DNA of 36,275 nt from the NCBI RefSeq assembly GCF_010993735.1, contig NZ_WQNI01000025.1:1-36275 (forward strand). The letters are read 5' to 3'. Position numbers and translations under genes: made by a program. This document shows, piece after piece, positions 24,894-35,291 of this stretch; the stretch's first letter is position 1; every line of letters begins with the position of its first letter. Source of the stretch: Chelativorans alearensis (lineage in GTDB: Bacteria > Pseudomonadota > Alphaproteobacteria > Rhizobiales > Rhizobiaceae). A model generated the notes under the pieces. The model saw nothing but the letters and a program-made list of their open reading frames with translations. It was not told the origin of the DNA and made no database searches.

Positions 24894-25026
24894 GCCGCGC
24901 GTTGCCCGCGATCGCCTGCGGCACGGCAGCACCACGCATTTGATCCGCGTCAACGCGCCGCCGCGTGAGCGCTGGCAACCTTCAAAACAGAGATGAAGCG
25001 CGGGATCGCGCGAAAGGAAGACAATT

Positions 25027-25869
25027 ATGACCAGCCGACCCAAATGTGTTCTCGTCGGGCTTGCGGCCCGCGAGGCTTTCGCTGCCAGCCCTGCTCTGAC
25101 CTATGCCATCGCGCTCGCAAGACACCACGGCGCTTGCCTGACGGTCTGCGTCCTTCCGCCTGCCTTTTATGTGCCGGTCACCAGGACGGGCGGTTCCGCC
25201 TCCGCAATACTAAGGAGCGAAATCGAGCGCCTGGAGGAGACAACGCGCCAGACGGCGCGCAGCGCAGCGGAACTCGTCGGCAAGGCCGGCGTCTCGTGCA
25301 TCGCCGAGCACACGCTCTCGCCCTTGGAGCCTCGCACGGACCGTCTCGTGCGGCTGGCGCGGGTGAACGACGTGGCCATTCTGGACGCCGCCGAGGCGGG
25401 CAACGACCTCCAGAAGACCGCGATCGAAGACGTGCTCTTCGACAGTGGCCGTCCGGTGCTGATTGTGCCGCCGGTCGGTGGAAACGCCATCCCCCGGCGC
25501 TTGGCAATCGCCTGGGACGGGAGCGCCCGATCGGCTCGATCCGTGGCCGACGCCATGCCGTTTCTTCAGGATGCGGAAACCGCCTTCGTGGTCACTGTTA
25601 CGGACGAGAAGGATCTTTCGCGGATGGCTCCAGGCGCCGACCTTGCCACGCACCTTCTCCAGCACGGTGTCGGCGAGCCGAGGCTGGAGACTCTTGCAGC
25701 CATCAATGGGGATGCAGCGGCAAGACTGCGTAAATTCGTCAAGGATGAGTCCATTGAGATGCTGGTTATGGGCGCCTTCGTCCATTCGCGTTTCCGCCAG
25801 GCGATCCTTGGCGGCGTCACACGCTCCCTCCTCGACGACGTGCCGGTTCCGCTCTTCATGGCGCATTGA
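25027..25869 (+). CDS. Universal stress protein, tandem UspA domains
   Basis: This 280-residue cytoplasmic protein has two UspA folds: residues about 5-148 (CVLVGLAAREAFAASPAL at the start, PVLIVPP at the end) and about 155-278 (RLAIAWDGSARSARSVADA, then MLVMGAFVHSRFRQAILGG). The second repeat retains the GxxG-like nucleotide loop (VMGAFVHSRFR) and final strand VPLFMAH; the first looks weaker. AAGGAAG precedes ATG 25027. Tandem Usp proteins are common members of FixK/FNR regulons, and the upstream FixK box agrees. The precise role is unknown. Confidence 0.88.
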   Translation: MTSRPKCVLVGLAAREAFAASPALTYAIALARHHGACLTVCVLPPAFYVPVTRTGGSASAILRSEIERLEETTRQTARSAAELVGKAGVSCIAEHTLSPLEPRTDRLVRLARVNDVAILDAAEAGNDLQKTAIEDVLFDSGRPVLIVPPVGGNAIPRRLAIAWDGSARSARSVADAMPFLQDAETAFVVTVTDEKDLSRMAPGADLATHLLQHGVGEPRLETLAAINGDAAARLRKFVKDESIEMLVMGAFVHSRFRQAILGGVTRSLLDDVPVPLFMAH

Positions 25870-25949
25870 GCGTGACCAGCGTGCCGGCACCACGTTCCAG
25901 GCCATGAGGTCTTTGACGGCTCGGCGCCCGGATCGATGATGGTGCGGTT

Positions 25950-27329
25950 CTATACCGCCGCGGAGTGACGAGCCGTTCCGCCTGCTAGGTACCGGTCAAA
26001 GTGGGCGGCGACGGAGCGCACCAAGGGTCGAGCCTCCTCGGGCACGACAAAATATTCACCGTGGCGATCGAGCATGCGGCCTCCCTCTTCCACCACATAG
26101 GCCACCGCCTCCTGCAGGATATCCCGGCCGTGGGTGCCGAACCGTAGTATGGCCTCCCTGCCGGAAAAGGCGAAGTCGCACATGAGCCGCTCGATAACCC
26201 AGCCGCGTGCCAGATCCTCGTCCGTAAATGCAACACCGCGTGTGGTGGCCAGGTGCCCCGTGCGCACCAGGCGCTGGTAGCTGCTGGTGGCGGTTATATT
26301 CTGCACGTAACCCTGGCGCAGCCTTGAGATCGACGACGGCCCGAGACCGATCAGCGTCCGGCACTCGTCATCCGTATAGCCCTGGAAATTACGGTGAAGC
26401 CGGCCTTCTCGTGCGGCGGCGGCAAGAGAATCGGCAGGTTTGGCGAAATGGTCGAGGCCGATCGCCTGATAGCCCGCCTCGGTGATCAGGCGACCGGCAA
26501 GCCGCTGTTGGGCGAAGCGCTCTTGCGGTCCCGGCAGATACGCCTCGTCGATCATCGTCTGGTGCTTCTTGAACCACGGCACATGCGCGTACCCGAAGAG
26601 CGCGATCCGGTCCGGTGACAGGAGGAGCGCCTGTCGAATTGTGTCTTCCAGGCTTGCCACCGTCTGGTGCGGCAGGCCGTAAAGCAGATCCAGATTGAGC
26701 GAGTGCACGCCCCGTGCGCGCATGCCGTCCGCGACCGCCTTCGTCTGCGCAAAGCTCTGTTCGCGGTTGATCGCCTTCTGCACCTCCGGCGCGAAGTCCT
26801 GCACACCGAGGCTCGCCCGTGTCATGCCGATCGTGGCGAAGACGTCGTACCGCCCCTCGTCCATGTCGTTGGGATCAAGCTCGACACTTATTTCGACGCC
26901 CGCTCGGAAATCGAACGCGCGGCGCAATGCCGCATCCAGCGCGAGGATATCTTCCGGCCTGAGGATAGTGGGCGACCCGCCGCCGAAATGCACCGCACGC
27001 ACCTTCGCATGGCCTACGAGACCACCTATGGTGGCGATTTCCCGATGCAGCCCTTCCAGGAAGGCCGCCACCGGCTCATAGCGCCGCGTCATCTTGGTGT
27101 GGCAGGCGCAGAACCAGCAGAGCCGATCACAGAAAGGAATATGGACATAGAGCGAGATGTCCTCTTCCTCTCCGATCTCGCCCAGCCACTCCCGAAACAT
27201 TTCGGCATCGACGCCGCGATGGAAATGAGGAGCGGTGGGATAGCTTGTGTAGCGCGGCACCGATTCGGCAAGCCGCGCCACCGCGCCCGCCGGCATCGTT
27301 CCACTCATCTGCCCGCCTGCCCGTTGCAT
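25950..27329 (-). CDS. hemN: Oxygen-independent coproporphyrinogen III oxidase
   Basis: This 459-residue radical-SAM enzyme makes protoporphyrinogen IX from coproporphyrinogen III without oxygen. The Fe-S cluster motif is C67-x3-C71-x2-C74 in [15 protein letters not shown], followed by [30 protein letters not shown] and [13 protein letters not shown], and a C-terminal HemN domain. GAGGAG precedes ATG 27329. It diverges from ccoN with a FixK box between them, so haem supply is raised together with the haem-rich cbb3 oxidase at low oxygen. No defects are seen. Confidence 0.95.
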   Translation of the reverse strand: MQRAGGQMSGTMPAGAVARLAESVPRYTSYPTAPHFHRGVDAEMFREWLGEIGEEEDISLYVHIPFCDRLCWFCACHTKMTRRYEPVAAFLEGLHREIATIGGLVGHAKVRAVHFGGGSPTILRPEDILALDAALRRAFDFRAGVEISVELDPNDMDEGRYDVFATIGMTRASLGVQDFAPEVQKAINREQSFAQTKAVADGMRARGVHSLNLDLLYGLPHQTVASLEDTIRQALLLSPDRIALFGYAHVPWFKKHQTMIDEAYLPGPQERFAQQRLAGRLITEAGYQAIGLDHFAKPADSLAAAAREGRLHRNFQGYTDDECRTLIGLGPSSISRLRQGYVQNITATSSYQRLVRTGHLATTRGVAFTDEDLARGWVIERLMCDFAFSGREAILRFGTHGRDILQEAVAYVVEEGGRMLDRHGEYFVVPEEARPLVRSVAAHFDRYLAGGTARHSAAV

Positions 27330-27382
27330 GGCTACTCCTCTGCCTTCGAGGAGCCAATTGCCTGCGAGCGGGCCGGCCGGCC

Positions 27383-27396
27383 TTGACGCAGATCAA
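27383..27396. promoter_or_regulatory. FixK/FNR box between hemN and ccoN
   Basis: TTGACGCAGATCAA fits TTGAY-N4-ATCAA. It lies 54 bp from the hemN start and 85 bp from the ccoN start, in position to activate both divergent genes. Confidence 0.85.
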
Positions 27397-27480
27397 AGCA
27401 CCCGATCGCGCCTTCCGGAATGGGTGACAGGCACCGGTGCCCGCTTGAGGACCGGCGCGAACACCTACCGGGGAAGCACA

Positions 27481-29121
27481 ATGAAATATGGCACCGAGAT
27501 CGTGGTCCTTGCGCTGGCGGCGTTCGCTGCGCTTGTTGCCGCGGCAATGGCACAGGACGTCCCCTTTCAGCAGCACATGTGGGTCCTCTTTTTCGTGCTC
27601 CTAGGCACGGTGGTCGTGCTGATGCGCAACACCACCTTCGCGCCGCGGCGGGCTGCCGCCATCCCGCTTAGACCAGACGCAAGCGCCTATATGGATGGCC
27701 CGGTGCGCTACGGCTCGGTGGCAACCATGTTCTGGGGCGTAGTGGGCTTTCTGGTGGGCGTCGTTGTGGCGCTGCAGCTTGCCTATCCGGACCTCAATAT
27801 CGAGCCGTGGTTCAACTTCGGCCGCATGCGCCCGCTGCACACCTCGGCGGTCGTCTTCGCCTTCGGCGGCAACGCGCTCATCGCCACCTCGTTCTATGTG
27901 GTCCAACGCACCTGTCGAGCCCGGCTCTTCGGCGGCAATCTCGCCTGGTTTGTCTTCTGGGGTTACCAGCTCTTCATCGTCATGGCGGCCACCGGCTATC
28001 TGCTCGGCATCACCCAAAGCCGCGAATATGCCGAGCCGGAATGGTACGTCGACCTGTGGCTGACAATCGTCTGGGTGGCCTATCTCGTGGTGTTCCTCGG
28101 CACCATCGTCCGCCGCAAGGAACCGCACATCTACGTCGCCAACTGGTTCTACCTCTCCTTCATCGTCACCATTGCGATGCTGCATGTGGTGAACAATCTG
28201 GCGATGCCCGTCTCCATCTTCGGCTCGAAAAGCTATTCGCTCTTCGCTGGTGTGCAAGATGCGCTCACCCAGTGGTGGTACGGCCACAATGCCGTTGGCT
28301 TCTTCCTGACGGCCGGCTTCCTCGGCATGATGTACTATTTCGTGCCCAAGCAGGTGAACCGGCCGGTCTATTCCTACCGACTGTCGATCATCCACTTCTG
28401 GGCATTGATCTTCCTCTACATCTGGGCCGGCCCTCATCACCTGCACTACACCGCACTGCCCGACTGGGCGCAGACGCTCGGCATGGTCTTCTCCGTCATG
28501 CTGTGGATGCCTTCGTGGGGCGGCATGATCAACGGCCTGATGACGCTGTCGGGCGCCTGGGATAAGCTTCGCACTGATCCTATCGTCCGCATGATGGTGC
28601 TCGCCATCGCCTTCTACGGTATGTCGACCTTCGAAGGGCCGATGATGTCCATCAAGGTCGTCAATTCGCTTTCGCACTACACGGACTGGACAATCGGCCA
28701 CGTACACTCGGGCGCACTCGGCTGGGTCGGCATGATCACCTTCGGTGCCGTCTACTTCATGGTTCCGAAACTGTGGGGGCGCGAACGGCTCTATTCGCTG
28801 CGCCTCGTCACCTGGCACTTCTGGCTCGCCACGCTCGGCATCGTCGTCTACGCCGCCGTCATGTGGGTCTCAGGCATCCAGCAGGGCCTGATGTGGCGCG
28901 AATACGACGATCAGGGCTTCCTCGTCTATTCCTTCGCGGAAACCGTGGCAGCAATGTACCCGTACTACGTGGTGCGCGCCGTCGGCGGCCTGCTGTTCCT
29001 CTCGGGCGCTCTCGTGATGGCCTACAACATCACCATGACCATCCTCGGCTACGAGCGCGAGGAGGAGCCGATCGGCGGACAGCTTGCCAGCCCTGAATCC
29101 GTACTCAAGCCCGCCGAATAA
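27481..29121 (+). CDS. ccoN: cbb3-type cytochrome c oxidase subunit I
   Basis: This 546-residue membrane protein is the catalytic subunit of the high-affinity cbb3 oxidase. It has about 13-14 membrane segments and the expected metal ligands: a haem b His in [15 protein letters not shown], CuB His in [11 protein letters not shown] and [15 protein letters not shown], and the His pair of haems b and b3 in [17 protein letters not shown]. The Tyr in [10 protein letters not shown] is the likely cross-linked residue of cbb3 enzymes. The ATG at 27481 starts the usual N-terminal membrane segment; the frame is open to 27328 but that part crosses the promoter. It is the first gene of ccoNOQP. Confidence 0.97.
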   Translation: MKYGTEIVVLALAAFAALVAAAMAQDVPFQQHMWVLFFVLLGTVVVLMRNTTFAPRRAAAIPLRPDASAYMDGPVRYGSVATMFWGVVGFLVGVVVALQLAYPDLNIEPWFNFGRMRPLHTSAVVFAFGGNALIATSFYVVQRTCRARLFGGNLAWFVFWGYQLFIVMAATGYLLGITQSREYAEPEWYVDLWLTIVWVAYLVVFLGTIVRRKEPHIYVANWFYLSFIVTIAMLHVVNNLAMPVSIFGSKSYSLFAGVQDALTQWWYGHNAVGFFLTAGFLGMMYYFVPKQVNRPVYSYRLSIIHFWALIFLYIWAGPHHLHYTALPDWAQTLGMVFSVMLWMPSWGGMINGLMTLSGAWDKLRTDPIVRMMVLAIAFYGMSTFEGPMMSIKVVNSLSHYTDWTIGHVHSGALGWVGMITFGAVYFMVPKLWGRERLYSLRLVTWHFWLATLGIVVYAAVMWVSGIQQGLMWREYDDQGFLVYSFAETVAAMYPYYVVRAVGGLLFLSGALVMAYNITMTILGYEREEEPIGGQLASPESVLKPAE

Positions 29122-29132
29122 GGATCTGCAAA

Positions 29133-29864
29133 ATGGCTTTGATGGACAAACACGCGATCCTGGAGCGCAACGCGACCTTGCTGCTCGCGGGCTCCTTCCT
29201 GGTGGTCACCATCGGCGGTATCGTCGAGATCGCGCCGCTCTTCTACCTCGAGAACACGATCGAGAAGGTGGAGGGGATGCGGCCGTACTCGCCGCTGGAG
29301 CTCGCCGGCCGCAACATCTACGTGCGCGAGGGCTGCTACACCTGCCACAGCCAGATGATCCGTCCCTTCCGCGACGAGGTGGAGCGCTACGGCAACTACA
29401 GCCTGGCCGCTGAATCCATGTACGACCACCCCTTCCAATGGGGCTCGAAGCGAACGGGCCCAGACCTGGCACGCGTCGGCGCGCGCTACTCCAACGAATG
29501 GCACGTCCAGCACCTGATCGAGCCGCGCTCGGTGGTGCCGGAATCGGTCATGCCGAGCTATGCCTTCCTCAAGGATACACGGCTCGACGTGCGCAATTTC
29601 TCCACGCAACTCGTCGCCAACCGACGCGTCGGCGTTCCTTACACAGACGAGATGATCGCAAATGCCAGCGCCGACTTGCATGCGCAGGCCGACCCCAACG
29701 CCGACACCTCGGGCGTGGAAGAGCGCTACCCGAAGGCAGTACTCGGCGATTTCGATGGCGACCCGCAGGCGCTCACCGAGATGGATGCACTCGTCGCCTA
29801 TCTGCAAATGCTCGGCACCCTGGTCGACTTCTCGACCTATGACGATGCTGCAGGCTACCGTTGA
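29133..29864 (+). CDS. ccoO: cbb3 oxidase subunit II, mono-haem cytochrome c
   Basis: This 243-residue protein has an N-terminal membrane anchor (about 13-33) and a periplasmic cytochrome c domain with haem-binding C68-Y-T-C71-H72 and a Met axial ligand probably in [10 protein letters not shown]. It passes electrons to CcoN. Eleven bases separate it from ccoN, and AAGGA precedes its ATG. The length is normal for alphaproteobacterial CcoO. Confidence 0.96.
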   Translation: MALMDKHAILERNATLLLAGSFLVVTIGGIVEIAPLFYLENTIEKVEGMRPYSPLELAGRNIYVREGCYTCHSQMIRPFRDEVERYGNYSLAAESMYDHPFQWGSKRTGPDLARVGARYSNEWHVQHLIEPRSVVPESVMPSYAFLKDTRLDVRNFSTQLVANRRVGVPYTDEMIANASADLHAQADPNADTSGVEERYPKAVLGDFDGDPQALTEMDALVAYLQMLGTLVDFSTYDDAAGYR

Positions 29865-29876
29865 GGAGACCGCACG

Positions 29877-30035
29877 ATGGACTACCACGTGATGCGCGAG
29901 TTCGCCGATAGTTGGGGCCTGCTCTTCATGATGATTTTCTTCCTTGGCGCTGTCCTCTTCGTTTTCCGCCCCGGTGCGAAAAAACAGGCCGAGGAGGCTG
30001 CCCGCATTCCGCTGAAGGACGACTGCAATGAGTGA
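29877..30035 (+). CDS. ccoQ: cbb3 oxidase subunit IV
   Basis: This 52-residue single-span membrane protein (MDYHVMREFADSWGLLF, then the hydrophobic stretch and VFRPGAKKQAEE) has the size and FRPG motif of CcoQ, which stabilises the oxidase against oxygen. GAGGAG precedes the ATG. It overlaps ccoP by 8 bases. Confidence 0.93.
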   Translation: MDYHVMREFADSWGLLFMMIFFLGAVLFVFRPGAKKQAEEAARIPLKDDCNE

Positions 30036-30897
30036 CACGGAGAAAAATATCGACAAGATTTCCGGCGTCGCGACCACCGGCCATGAGTGGGACGGCATCA
30101 GGGAACTCGACAATCCGATGCCCCGTTGGTGGGTGTGGACCTTCTATGCCACCATCATCTGGTCGATCGGCTACACGGTCGCCTATCCGGCATGGCCGCT
30201 CATCTCGTCCGCGACCAGCGGCCTTCTCGGCTATTCCAGCCGGCAGGAGCTTGCCGCAACCTTGGATCGCGTGGCTGCGGATCAGGCCGATCTGCGGGCA
30301 GCGGTCGGCGAGAAGCCGCTTGAGGAGATCCTTGCCGACGAAACGCTGCGCCGTTTCGCCGCTTCGGCGGGTGCCGCCGCCTTCAATGTGAACTGCTCCC
30401 AATGCCACGGTTCAGGCGCCGAAGGTTCCGCGGGCTATCCGAACCTCAACGACGACGACTGGCTCTGGGGCGGCGACATCGAAGCGATCTACCAGACCAT
30501 CGCCCACGGCGTGCGTTTCACCGGCGACGCCGAGACGCGCTTCTCCGAAATGCCGCCTTTCGGCGACCTGCTCTCCGCGCAGGAAACACAGCAGATAGCG
30601 GCCTATGTGGCCTCGCTCACCGGCGACCCGTCTGACGACGCAAGTGCTACCGCCGGTGCGTCGCTCTTCGCCGATAATTGCGCCGCCTGTCATGGCGAAG
30701 ACGGAACGGGAGACCAGACCTTCGGTGCACCGAACCTGGCCGATGCGATCTGGTTCTATGGTGCGACGGAGGCGGATATTGCCACTCAAATCCGCAAACC
30801 CAGGCATGGCGTGATGCCGGGTTGGCAGGCACGGTTGGGTAAGACCACCGTGAAGCAACTCTCGGTCTACGTGCATTCGCTTGGGGGAGCCGAGTAG
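30028..30897 (+). CDS. ccoP: cbb3 oxidase subunit III, di-haem cytochrome c
   Basis: This 289-residue protein has one N-terminal membrane segment (about 36-56) and two periplasmic c-type haem sites, C123-SQ-C126-H and C218-AA-C221-H. DNPMPRWWVWTFY before the span is the CcoP signature. It accepts electrons from soluble or membrane cytochromes and hands them to CcoO. It ends the ccoNOQP operon; a FixK box and ccoG follow after 97 bp. Confidence 0.96.
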   Translation: MSDTEKNIDKISGVATTGHEWDGIRELDNPMPRWWVWTFYATIIWSIGYTVAYPAWPLISSATSGLLGYSSRQELAATLDRVAADQADLRAAVGEKPLEEILADETLRRFAASAGAAAFNVNCSQCHGSGAEGSAGYPNLNDDDWLWGGDIEAIYQTIAHGVRFTGDAETRFSEMPPFGDLLSAQETQQIAAYVASLTGDPSDDASATAGASLFADNCAACHGEDGTGDQTFGAPNLADAIWFYGATEADIATQIRKPRHGVMPGWQARLGKTTVKQLSVYVHSLGGAE

Positions 30898-30945
30898 CGC
30901 GTAGCACAGCCGGGAGAGGACTGCCGGGAGCGGAACGGTGAGCTC

Positions 30946-30959
30946 TTGATTTCGATCAA
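30946..30959 (+). promoter_or_regulatory. FixK/FNR box upstream of ccoG
   Basis: TTGATTTCGATCAA fits TTGAY-N4-ATCAA as a perfect dyad (TTGAT/ATCAA). It starts 49 bp before the ccoG ATG, giving ccoGHIS its own low-oxygen promoter. Confidence 0.85.
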
Positions 30960-30994
30960 GGCCCGAAGCGCCCCGGCAGTCCAATACCTCGCTC

Positions 30995-32557
30995 ATGCTG
31001 AACCAGACCGAAATCGAACGTCTCGAGGCGGAAGCCGTCAACTCGGCCAAAGTGCGCCAGCCGCTTTACGCGCCACGCAAGAAGATTTTTCCCAAACGAG
31101 CCGTCGGCCGTTTCCGGAGCTTCAAGTGGCTCGTCATGATCATCACCCTAGGCATTTACTACCTGACGCCCTGGATCAGATGGGACCGCGGCCCCTACGC
31201 GCCGGACCAGGCAGTGCTGGTGGACCTGGCGAACCGGCGTTTCTACTTATTCTTCATTGAAATCTGGCCGCAAGAGTTCTTCTACGTCGCCGGCCTTCTC
31301 GTCATGGCCGGCATCGGCCTCTTCCTCATCACTTCCACGGTCGGCCGCGCATGGTGCGGCTATACCTGCCCACAGACCGTGTGGGTCGACCTCTTCCTCG
31401 TGGTCGAGCGCGCCATCGAAGGCGACCGCAACGCCCGCATCAAGCTCGACACCGCCCCATGGTCTCTCGACAAGGTGCTTAAACGCGTCCTGAAACACAG
31501 CATCTGGCTGGTGATAGGGGTGGCGACGGGGGGCGCCTGGATCTTCTATTTCGCCGACGCTCCAACGCTGTTCGTGGACCTTTTCACAGGCCAGGCCGCA
31601 CCTGTCGCCTACATGACCGTCGCCGTGCTCACCGCCACGACATACGTCTTCGGCGGTATGATGCGCGAACAGGTCTGCACCTACATGTGCCCCTGGCCGC
31701 GCATCCAGGCGGCCATGCTCGATGAGAACTCGCTCACCGTCACCTATAACGACTGGCGCGGCGAGCCGCGCTCGCGCCACGCCAAGAAGGCGCTTGCCGC
31801 GGGTGCCACCGTTGGCGATTGCGTGGACTGCAACGCCTGCGTGGCCGTCTGCCCCATGGGTATAGACATCCGCGACGGCCAACAGCTCGAATGTATCACC
31901 TGTGCGCTGTGCATCGACGCCTGCGATGCCGTCATGGACAAGCTGGGCCGCGAGCGCGGTCTGATCTCCTACGCCACGCTTTCCGACTACAATGCCAACA
32001 TGGCGCTGGCGACGGCAGGCGGGACGCAAGCCATCGATCCGGCGCGTGTGCGCCGGGACGGCGGACGGCTCTCCGACAAGGTCACGGAGTTTCATTGGCA
32101 GAAGATCTTCCGGCCGCGCACTTTCGTCTATTTCGCCGCCTTCTCGCTTGCGGGCCTCGTGATGCTCTATTCCCTCCTTACACGCGACCGGCTGGAGGTG
32201 AATGTGCTGCACGACCGCAACCCGCAGTTCGTGATGCTGTCGGACGGCGCGATCCGCAACGGCTATACGGTGAAGCTGCTCAACATGGTGCCGGAGCCGC
32301 GCATCATCACGCTCAGCCTCGAAGGTCTGCCAGGCGCCACCATGCATGCCGTCGGCGTCGACCTACCGGAAGGCCGCTCGCTGGACGTGGCGCTCGATCC
32401 GGACCGGCTGAAGGAACTGCGCATCTTCGTGCGCCAGCCCGCCGATTACGTCGAGGAACAGGACAACCGGTTCACCTTCGTGGTCGAGGACAAGGCAAGC
32501 AGCGAAAACGCCGCCTATCGCGCCAAATTCATGACACCCGAGGACGGAAGACGATGA
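30995..32557 (+). CDS. ccoG: cbb3 oxidase assembly protein, Fe-S membrane protein
   Basis: This 520-residue inner-membrane protein (FixG) has about five membrane segments, an NapH/RdxA-like Cys-rich loop (CGYTCPQTVW; TYMCPWPR) and two 4Fe-4S clusters beginning at about residue 276 (CVDCNACVAVCPMGID and ECITCALCIDACD), then a C-terminal Ig-like periplasmic domain. CcoG is thought to reduce Cu(II) for delivery to the oxidase. It overlaps ccoH by 3-4 bases (ATGA). Confidence 0.95.
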   Translation: MLNQTEIERLEAEAVNSAKVRQPLYAPRKKIFPKRAVGRFRSFKWLVMIITLGIYYLTPWIRWDRGPYAPDQAVLVDLANRRFYLFFIEIWPQEFFYVAGLLVMAGIGLFLITSTVGRAWCGYTCPQTVWVDLFLVVERAIEGDRNARIKLDTAPWSLDKVLKRVLKHSIWLVIGVATGGAWIFYFADAPTLFVDLFTGQAAPVAYMTVAVLTATTYVFGGMMREQVCTYMCPWPRIQAAMLDENSLTVTYNDWRGEPRSRHAKKALAAGATVGDCVDCNACVAVCPMGIDIRDGQQLECITCALCIDACDAVMDKLGRERGLISYATLSDYNANMALATAGGTQAIDPARVRRDGGRLSDKVTEFHWQKIFRPRTFVYFAAFSLAGLVMLYSLLTRDRLEVNVLHDRNPQFVMLSDGAIRNGYTVKLLNMVPEPRIITLSLEGLPGATMHAVGVDLPEGRSLDVALDPDRLKELRIFVRQPADYVEEQDNRFTFVVEDKASSENAAYRAKFMTPEDGRR

Positions 32558-33051
32558 GCAAGGCATCATCCACCCCCCGCGAGTTCACCGGACGGCATAT
32601 GCTGTTCCTGATGCTGGCCTTCTTTGGCGTCATCATCGGCGTGAACGTCACAATGGCGGTTCTGGCGAACTCGAGCTGGACCGGCTTTGTCGTCAAGAAC
32701 TCCTATGTTGCCAGTCAGCAGTTCAATGAGCGGGCGGCCGAAGGCCGTGCCCAGACAGCCCTCGGTTGGGAGGGCGAACTGAAGGTGGCCGATGGTGCAA
32801 TCAGCTACCGCCTGCGCGACGCCGGGGGCGGCACCGTCCGGCTCGACGGCGTGACTATCAACATGCACCGCCCGGTGACCGCCGACGAGGATACGTTGCT
32901 TAAGCTCGATCCCGTGGGAGACGGCGCTTTCGCAGCACGGCACGGACCGGGTGACGGCACATGGGTAGTCAGGATCGAGGCGGAGGCCGGGCTCGACCAC
33001 CCCTACCGGGACGTGCGCCGCGTCACTATCCGTGACGGAGCACTCAGATGA
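32554..33051 (+). CDS. ccoH: cbb3 oxidase assembly protein CcoH/FixH
   Basis: This 165-residue protein has one N-terminal membrane segment (about 16-39, with FFGVIIGVNVTMA) and a periplasmic domain containing SYVASQQFNER and the family pattern around LGWEGEL. The GRHML start and length fit FixH. CcoH takes part in assembly and stabilisation of the oxidase. Both ends overlap neighbours by ATGA, so ccoG, ccoH and ccoI are tightly coupled. Confidence 0.92.
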   Translation: MSKASSTPREFTGRHMLFLMLAFFGVIIGVNVTMAVLANSSWTGFVVKNSYVASQQFNERAAEGRAQTALGWEGELKVADGAISYRLRDAGGGTVRLDGVTINMHRPVTADEDTLLKLDPVGDGAFAARHGPGDGTWVVRIEAEAGLDHPYRDVRRVTIRDGALR

Positions 33052-35291
33052 GCTGCTGCGCGCCCGGCGCGGAAAGCGCGCTCGACCTTGCTAAGGCGGC
33101 CGGCCCCGCGCCCGACGAAATCCGCCTCGCCAGCCGCGCACTCGGCGATGGCCTGATGCAGACGCACCTTGCCGTCCCCGGCGTTCATTGCGGCGGCTGC
33201 ATCCAGGCCATCGAAAGCGCACTCGGAAAGCTCGACGGGGTCGTCCACGCGCGCGTCAACCTTTCCACGAAACGCGTGAGCGTTAAATGGCGCGGGGAGG
33301 CCTTGCCGCCGATCGCCAAGACACTCAACCGGCTCGGCTACGCAGCACATCTCTTCGAGGCCGACGTCGGCAAGGACGAGACGCTGTCGGAACTGATCCG
33401 CGCCGTAGCGGTAGCGGGCTTTGCTGCGGGAAACATCATGCTTCTGTCGGTCTCCGTCTGGTCCGGAGCGGACGAAACCACGCGCGACCTGTTCCACTGG
33501 ATCTCCGCGCTGATCGCCATTCCCGCCCTTGCCTATGCCGGCCGCATCTATTTCCGCTCCGCTTGGAATGCGCTCGGCCACGGACGCATGAACATGGACG
33601 TGCCGATCGCCCTCGGCGTGTCGCTCGCCTACGGCATGAGCCTCTACGAGACGATCCATCACGGGCAGCACGCCTATTTCGACGCTTCCGTCTCACTGCT
33701 CTTCTTCCTGCTCATCGGCCGGACGCTCGACCATGTGATGCGCCAGCGTGCGCGTACTGCAGTGACGGGCCTCGCCCGGCTCGCACCGCGCGGGGCGATG
33801 GTCGTGCGAGAGGACGGTAGCCGCGATTACCTCCCACTTGGCGAGATCGCCCCTGGCATGCGGCTCCTCATCGCCGCCGGCGAGCGCATCCCGGTGGATG
33901 GCATCGTGAGGGGCGGCATCTCTGACATCGACTGCTCGATGGCGTCGGGCGAAAGCGCGCCGCAGGTGGCGGAACCGGGCGCCTCGGTTCGAGCCGGCAT
34001 GCTCAACCTCACCCAGCCGATCACTATCGAGGCGCTGGCGGCAGCGAAGGACTCTTTCCTTGCCGAGATGATGCGGCTGATGGAGGCGGCGGAAGGCGGT
34101 CGCGCCCGCTATCGCCGGCTCGCGGACCGCGCTTCCGCACTCTACTCGCCCGTCGTGCATCTGACGGCCCTTCTCGCATTCGCGGGCTGGATGCTGGCCA
34201 CCGGCGACTGGCATCGCGCCATCACCATCGCCATCGCCGTCCTCATCATCACCTGCCCCTGCGCGCTGGGCCTTGCGGTACCCATCGTCCAGGTAGTCGC
34301 TGCGCGGCGACTGTTCGAGAGCGGCATCATGGTCAAGGACGGCTCGGCGTTGGAGCGGCTCGCCGAGATCGACATGGCCGTGTTCGACAAGACGGGCACG
34401 CTGACCACGGGACCGGCCAAGCTCCAAAACGCCGACGAGATCGACGGCGAGGCACTGGCTCTGGCCGGCGCCATCGCCGGCCATTCGCGCCATCCCCTGT
34501 CGCAGGCCCTCGCGGCGGCGGGTCGCCGGGATGGTGGAGCCCCCCGTTTCGATCACGTCGAGGAAGTCCCCGGCTGTGGCATAAAGGCCAAGGCCGGCGC
34601 CGTCACGTGGCGGCTCGGCCGCGCGCAATGGGCGCTCGGACGCAAGGGGGCGGAGGGTACGGTGCTTGCGCGCGATGGTGTGCAGGTTGCCACCTTCCTC
34701 TTCGCCGACCAACTGCGGACTGGTGCGGAGGAGGCCGTGGGCCGGCTAGAGGTCGACGGCATTCCGGTCGAGATCATGTCCGGCGACAGCGAGAGCAAGG
34801 TAGCCCTCACGGCGAGGCGACTGGGCGTGGAACATTATCGTTCCGGCGTCCTCCCCGGAGAGAAGGCCGAGCGCATAGCAGTGCTCGCGGCCGACGGCCA
34901 CAAGGCGCTGATGGTGGGCGACGGTCTCAACGATGCGCCGGCGCTGGCTGCCTCCCACGTCTCGATGGCACCGGCGACCGCCGCCGACATCGGCCGCAAC
35001 GCAGCCGACTTCGTCTTCCTGCGCGAAAGCCTGACGGCCGTCCCCGTGGCCCTGGACGTCGCCCGCCGCTCGGGGCGGCTCATCCGGCAGAATTTCGCGC
35101 TTGCCATCGGCTACAATGCGCTGGCCGTCCCCATTGCCGTCTTCGGCTATGTCACACCGCTCGTGGCGGCAGTGGCGATGTCGGTCTCCTCGCTCCTGGT
35201 CATTGGCAATGCCCTGAGGCTCGACGGCGCGCGACAGGCTGCGGCGAAGCCGGAGGAAGCGTTTTCTGGCGCACGTGCGGAGGCAGCATGA
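33048..35291 (+). CDS. ccoI: Copper-translocating P-type ATPase of cbb3 assembly
   Basis: This 747-residue P1B-type ATPase (FixI/CcoI) exports copper to the periplasm for CuB of the oxidase. It has an N-terminal metal-binding domain with C48-GG-C51 (GVHCGGCIQAIES), further Cys in MSCCAPG, membrane CPC at 403-405, phosphorylated Asp447 in DKTGTLTTG, HSRHPLS and GDGLNDAP. It overlaps both ccoH and ccoS by 4 bases. The length is normal for FixI. Confidence 0.95.
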   Translation: MSCCAPGAESALDLAKAAGPAPDEIRLASRALGDGLMQTHLAVPGVHCGGCIQAIESALGKLDGVVHARVNLSTKRVSVKWRGEALPPIAKTLNRLGYAAHLFEADVGKDETLSELIRAVAVAGFAAGNIMLLSVSVWSGADETTRDLFHWISALIAIPALAYAGRIYFRSAWNALGHGRMNMDVPIALGVSLAYGMSLYETIHHGQHAYFDASVSLLFFLLIGRTLDHVMRQRARTAVTGLARLAPRGAMVVREDGSRDYLPLGEIAPGMRLLIAAGERIPVDGIVRGGISDIDCSMASGESAPQVAEPGASVRAGMLNLTQPITIEALAAAKDSFLAEMMRLMEAAEGGRARYRRLADRASALYSPVVHLTALLAFAGWMLATGDWHRAITIAIAVLIITCPCALGLAVPIVQVVAARRLFESGIMVKDGSALERLAEIDMAVFDKTGTLTTGPAKLQNADEIDGEALALAGAIAGHSRHPLSQALAAAGRRDGGAPRFDHVEEVPGCGIKAKAGAVTWRLGRAQWALGRKGAEGTVLARDGVQVATFLFADQLRTGAEEAVGRLEVDGIPVEIMSGDSESKVALTARRLGVEHYRSGVLPGEKAERIAVLAADGHKALMVGDGLNDAPALAASHVSMAPATAADIGRNAADFVFLRESLTAVPVALDVARRSGRLIRQNFALAIGYNALAVPIAVFGYVTPLVAAVAMSVSSLLVIGNALRLDGARQAAAKPEEAFSGARAEAA

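Noticed and set aside
27601-28818. Open frame of 405 codons antisense to ccoN
   Set aside because: It is rich in Asp, His and Glu as expected for reversed membrane-protein codons, and has no ribosome site or domain.
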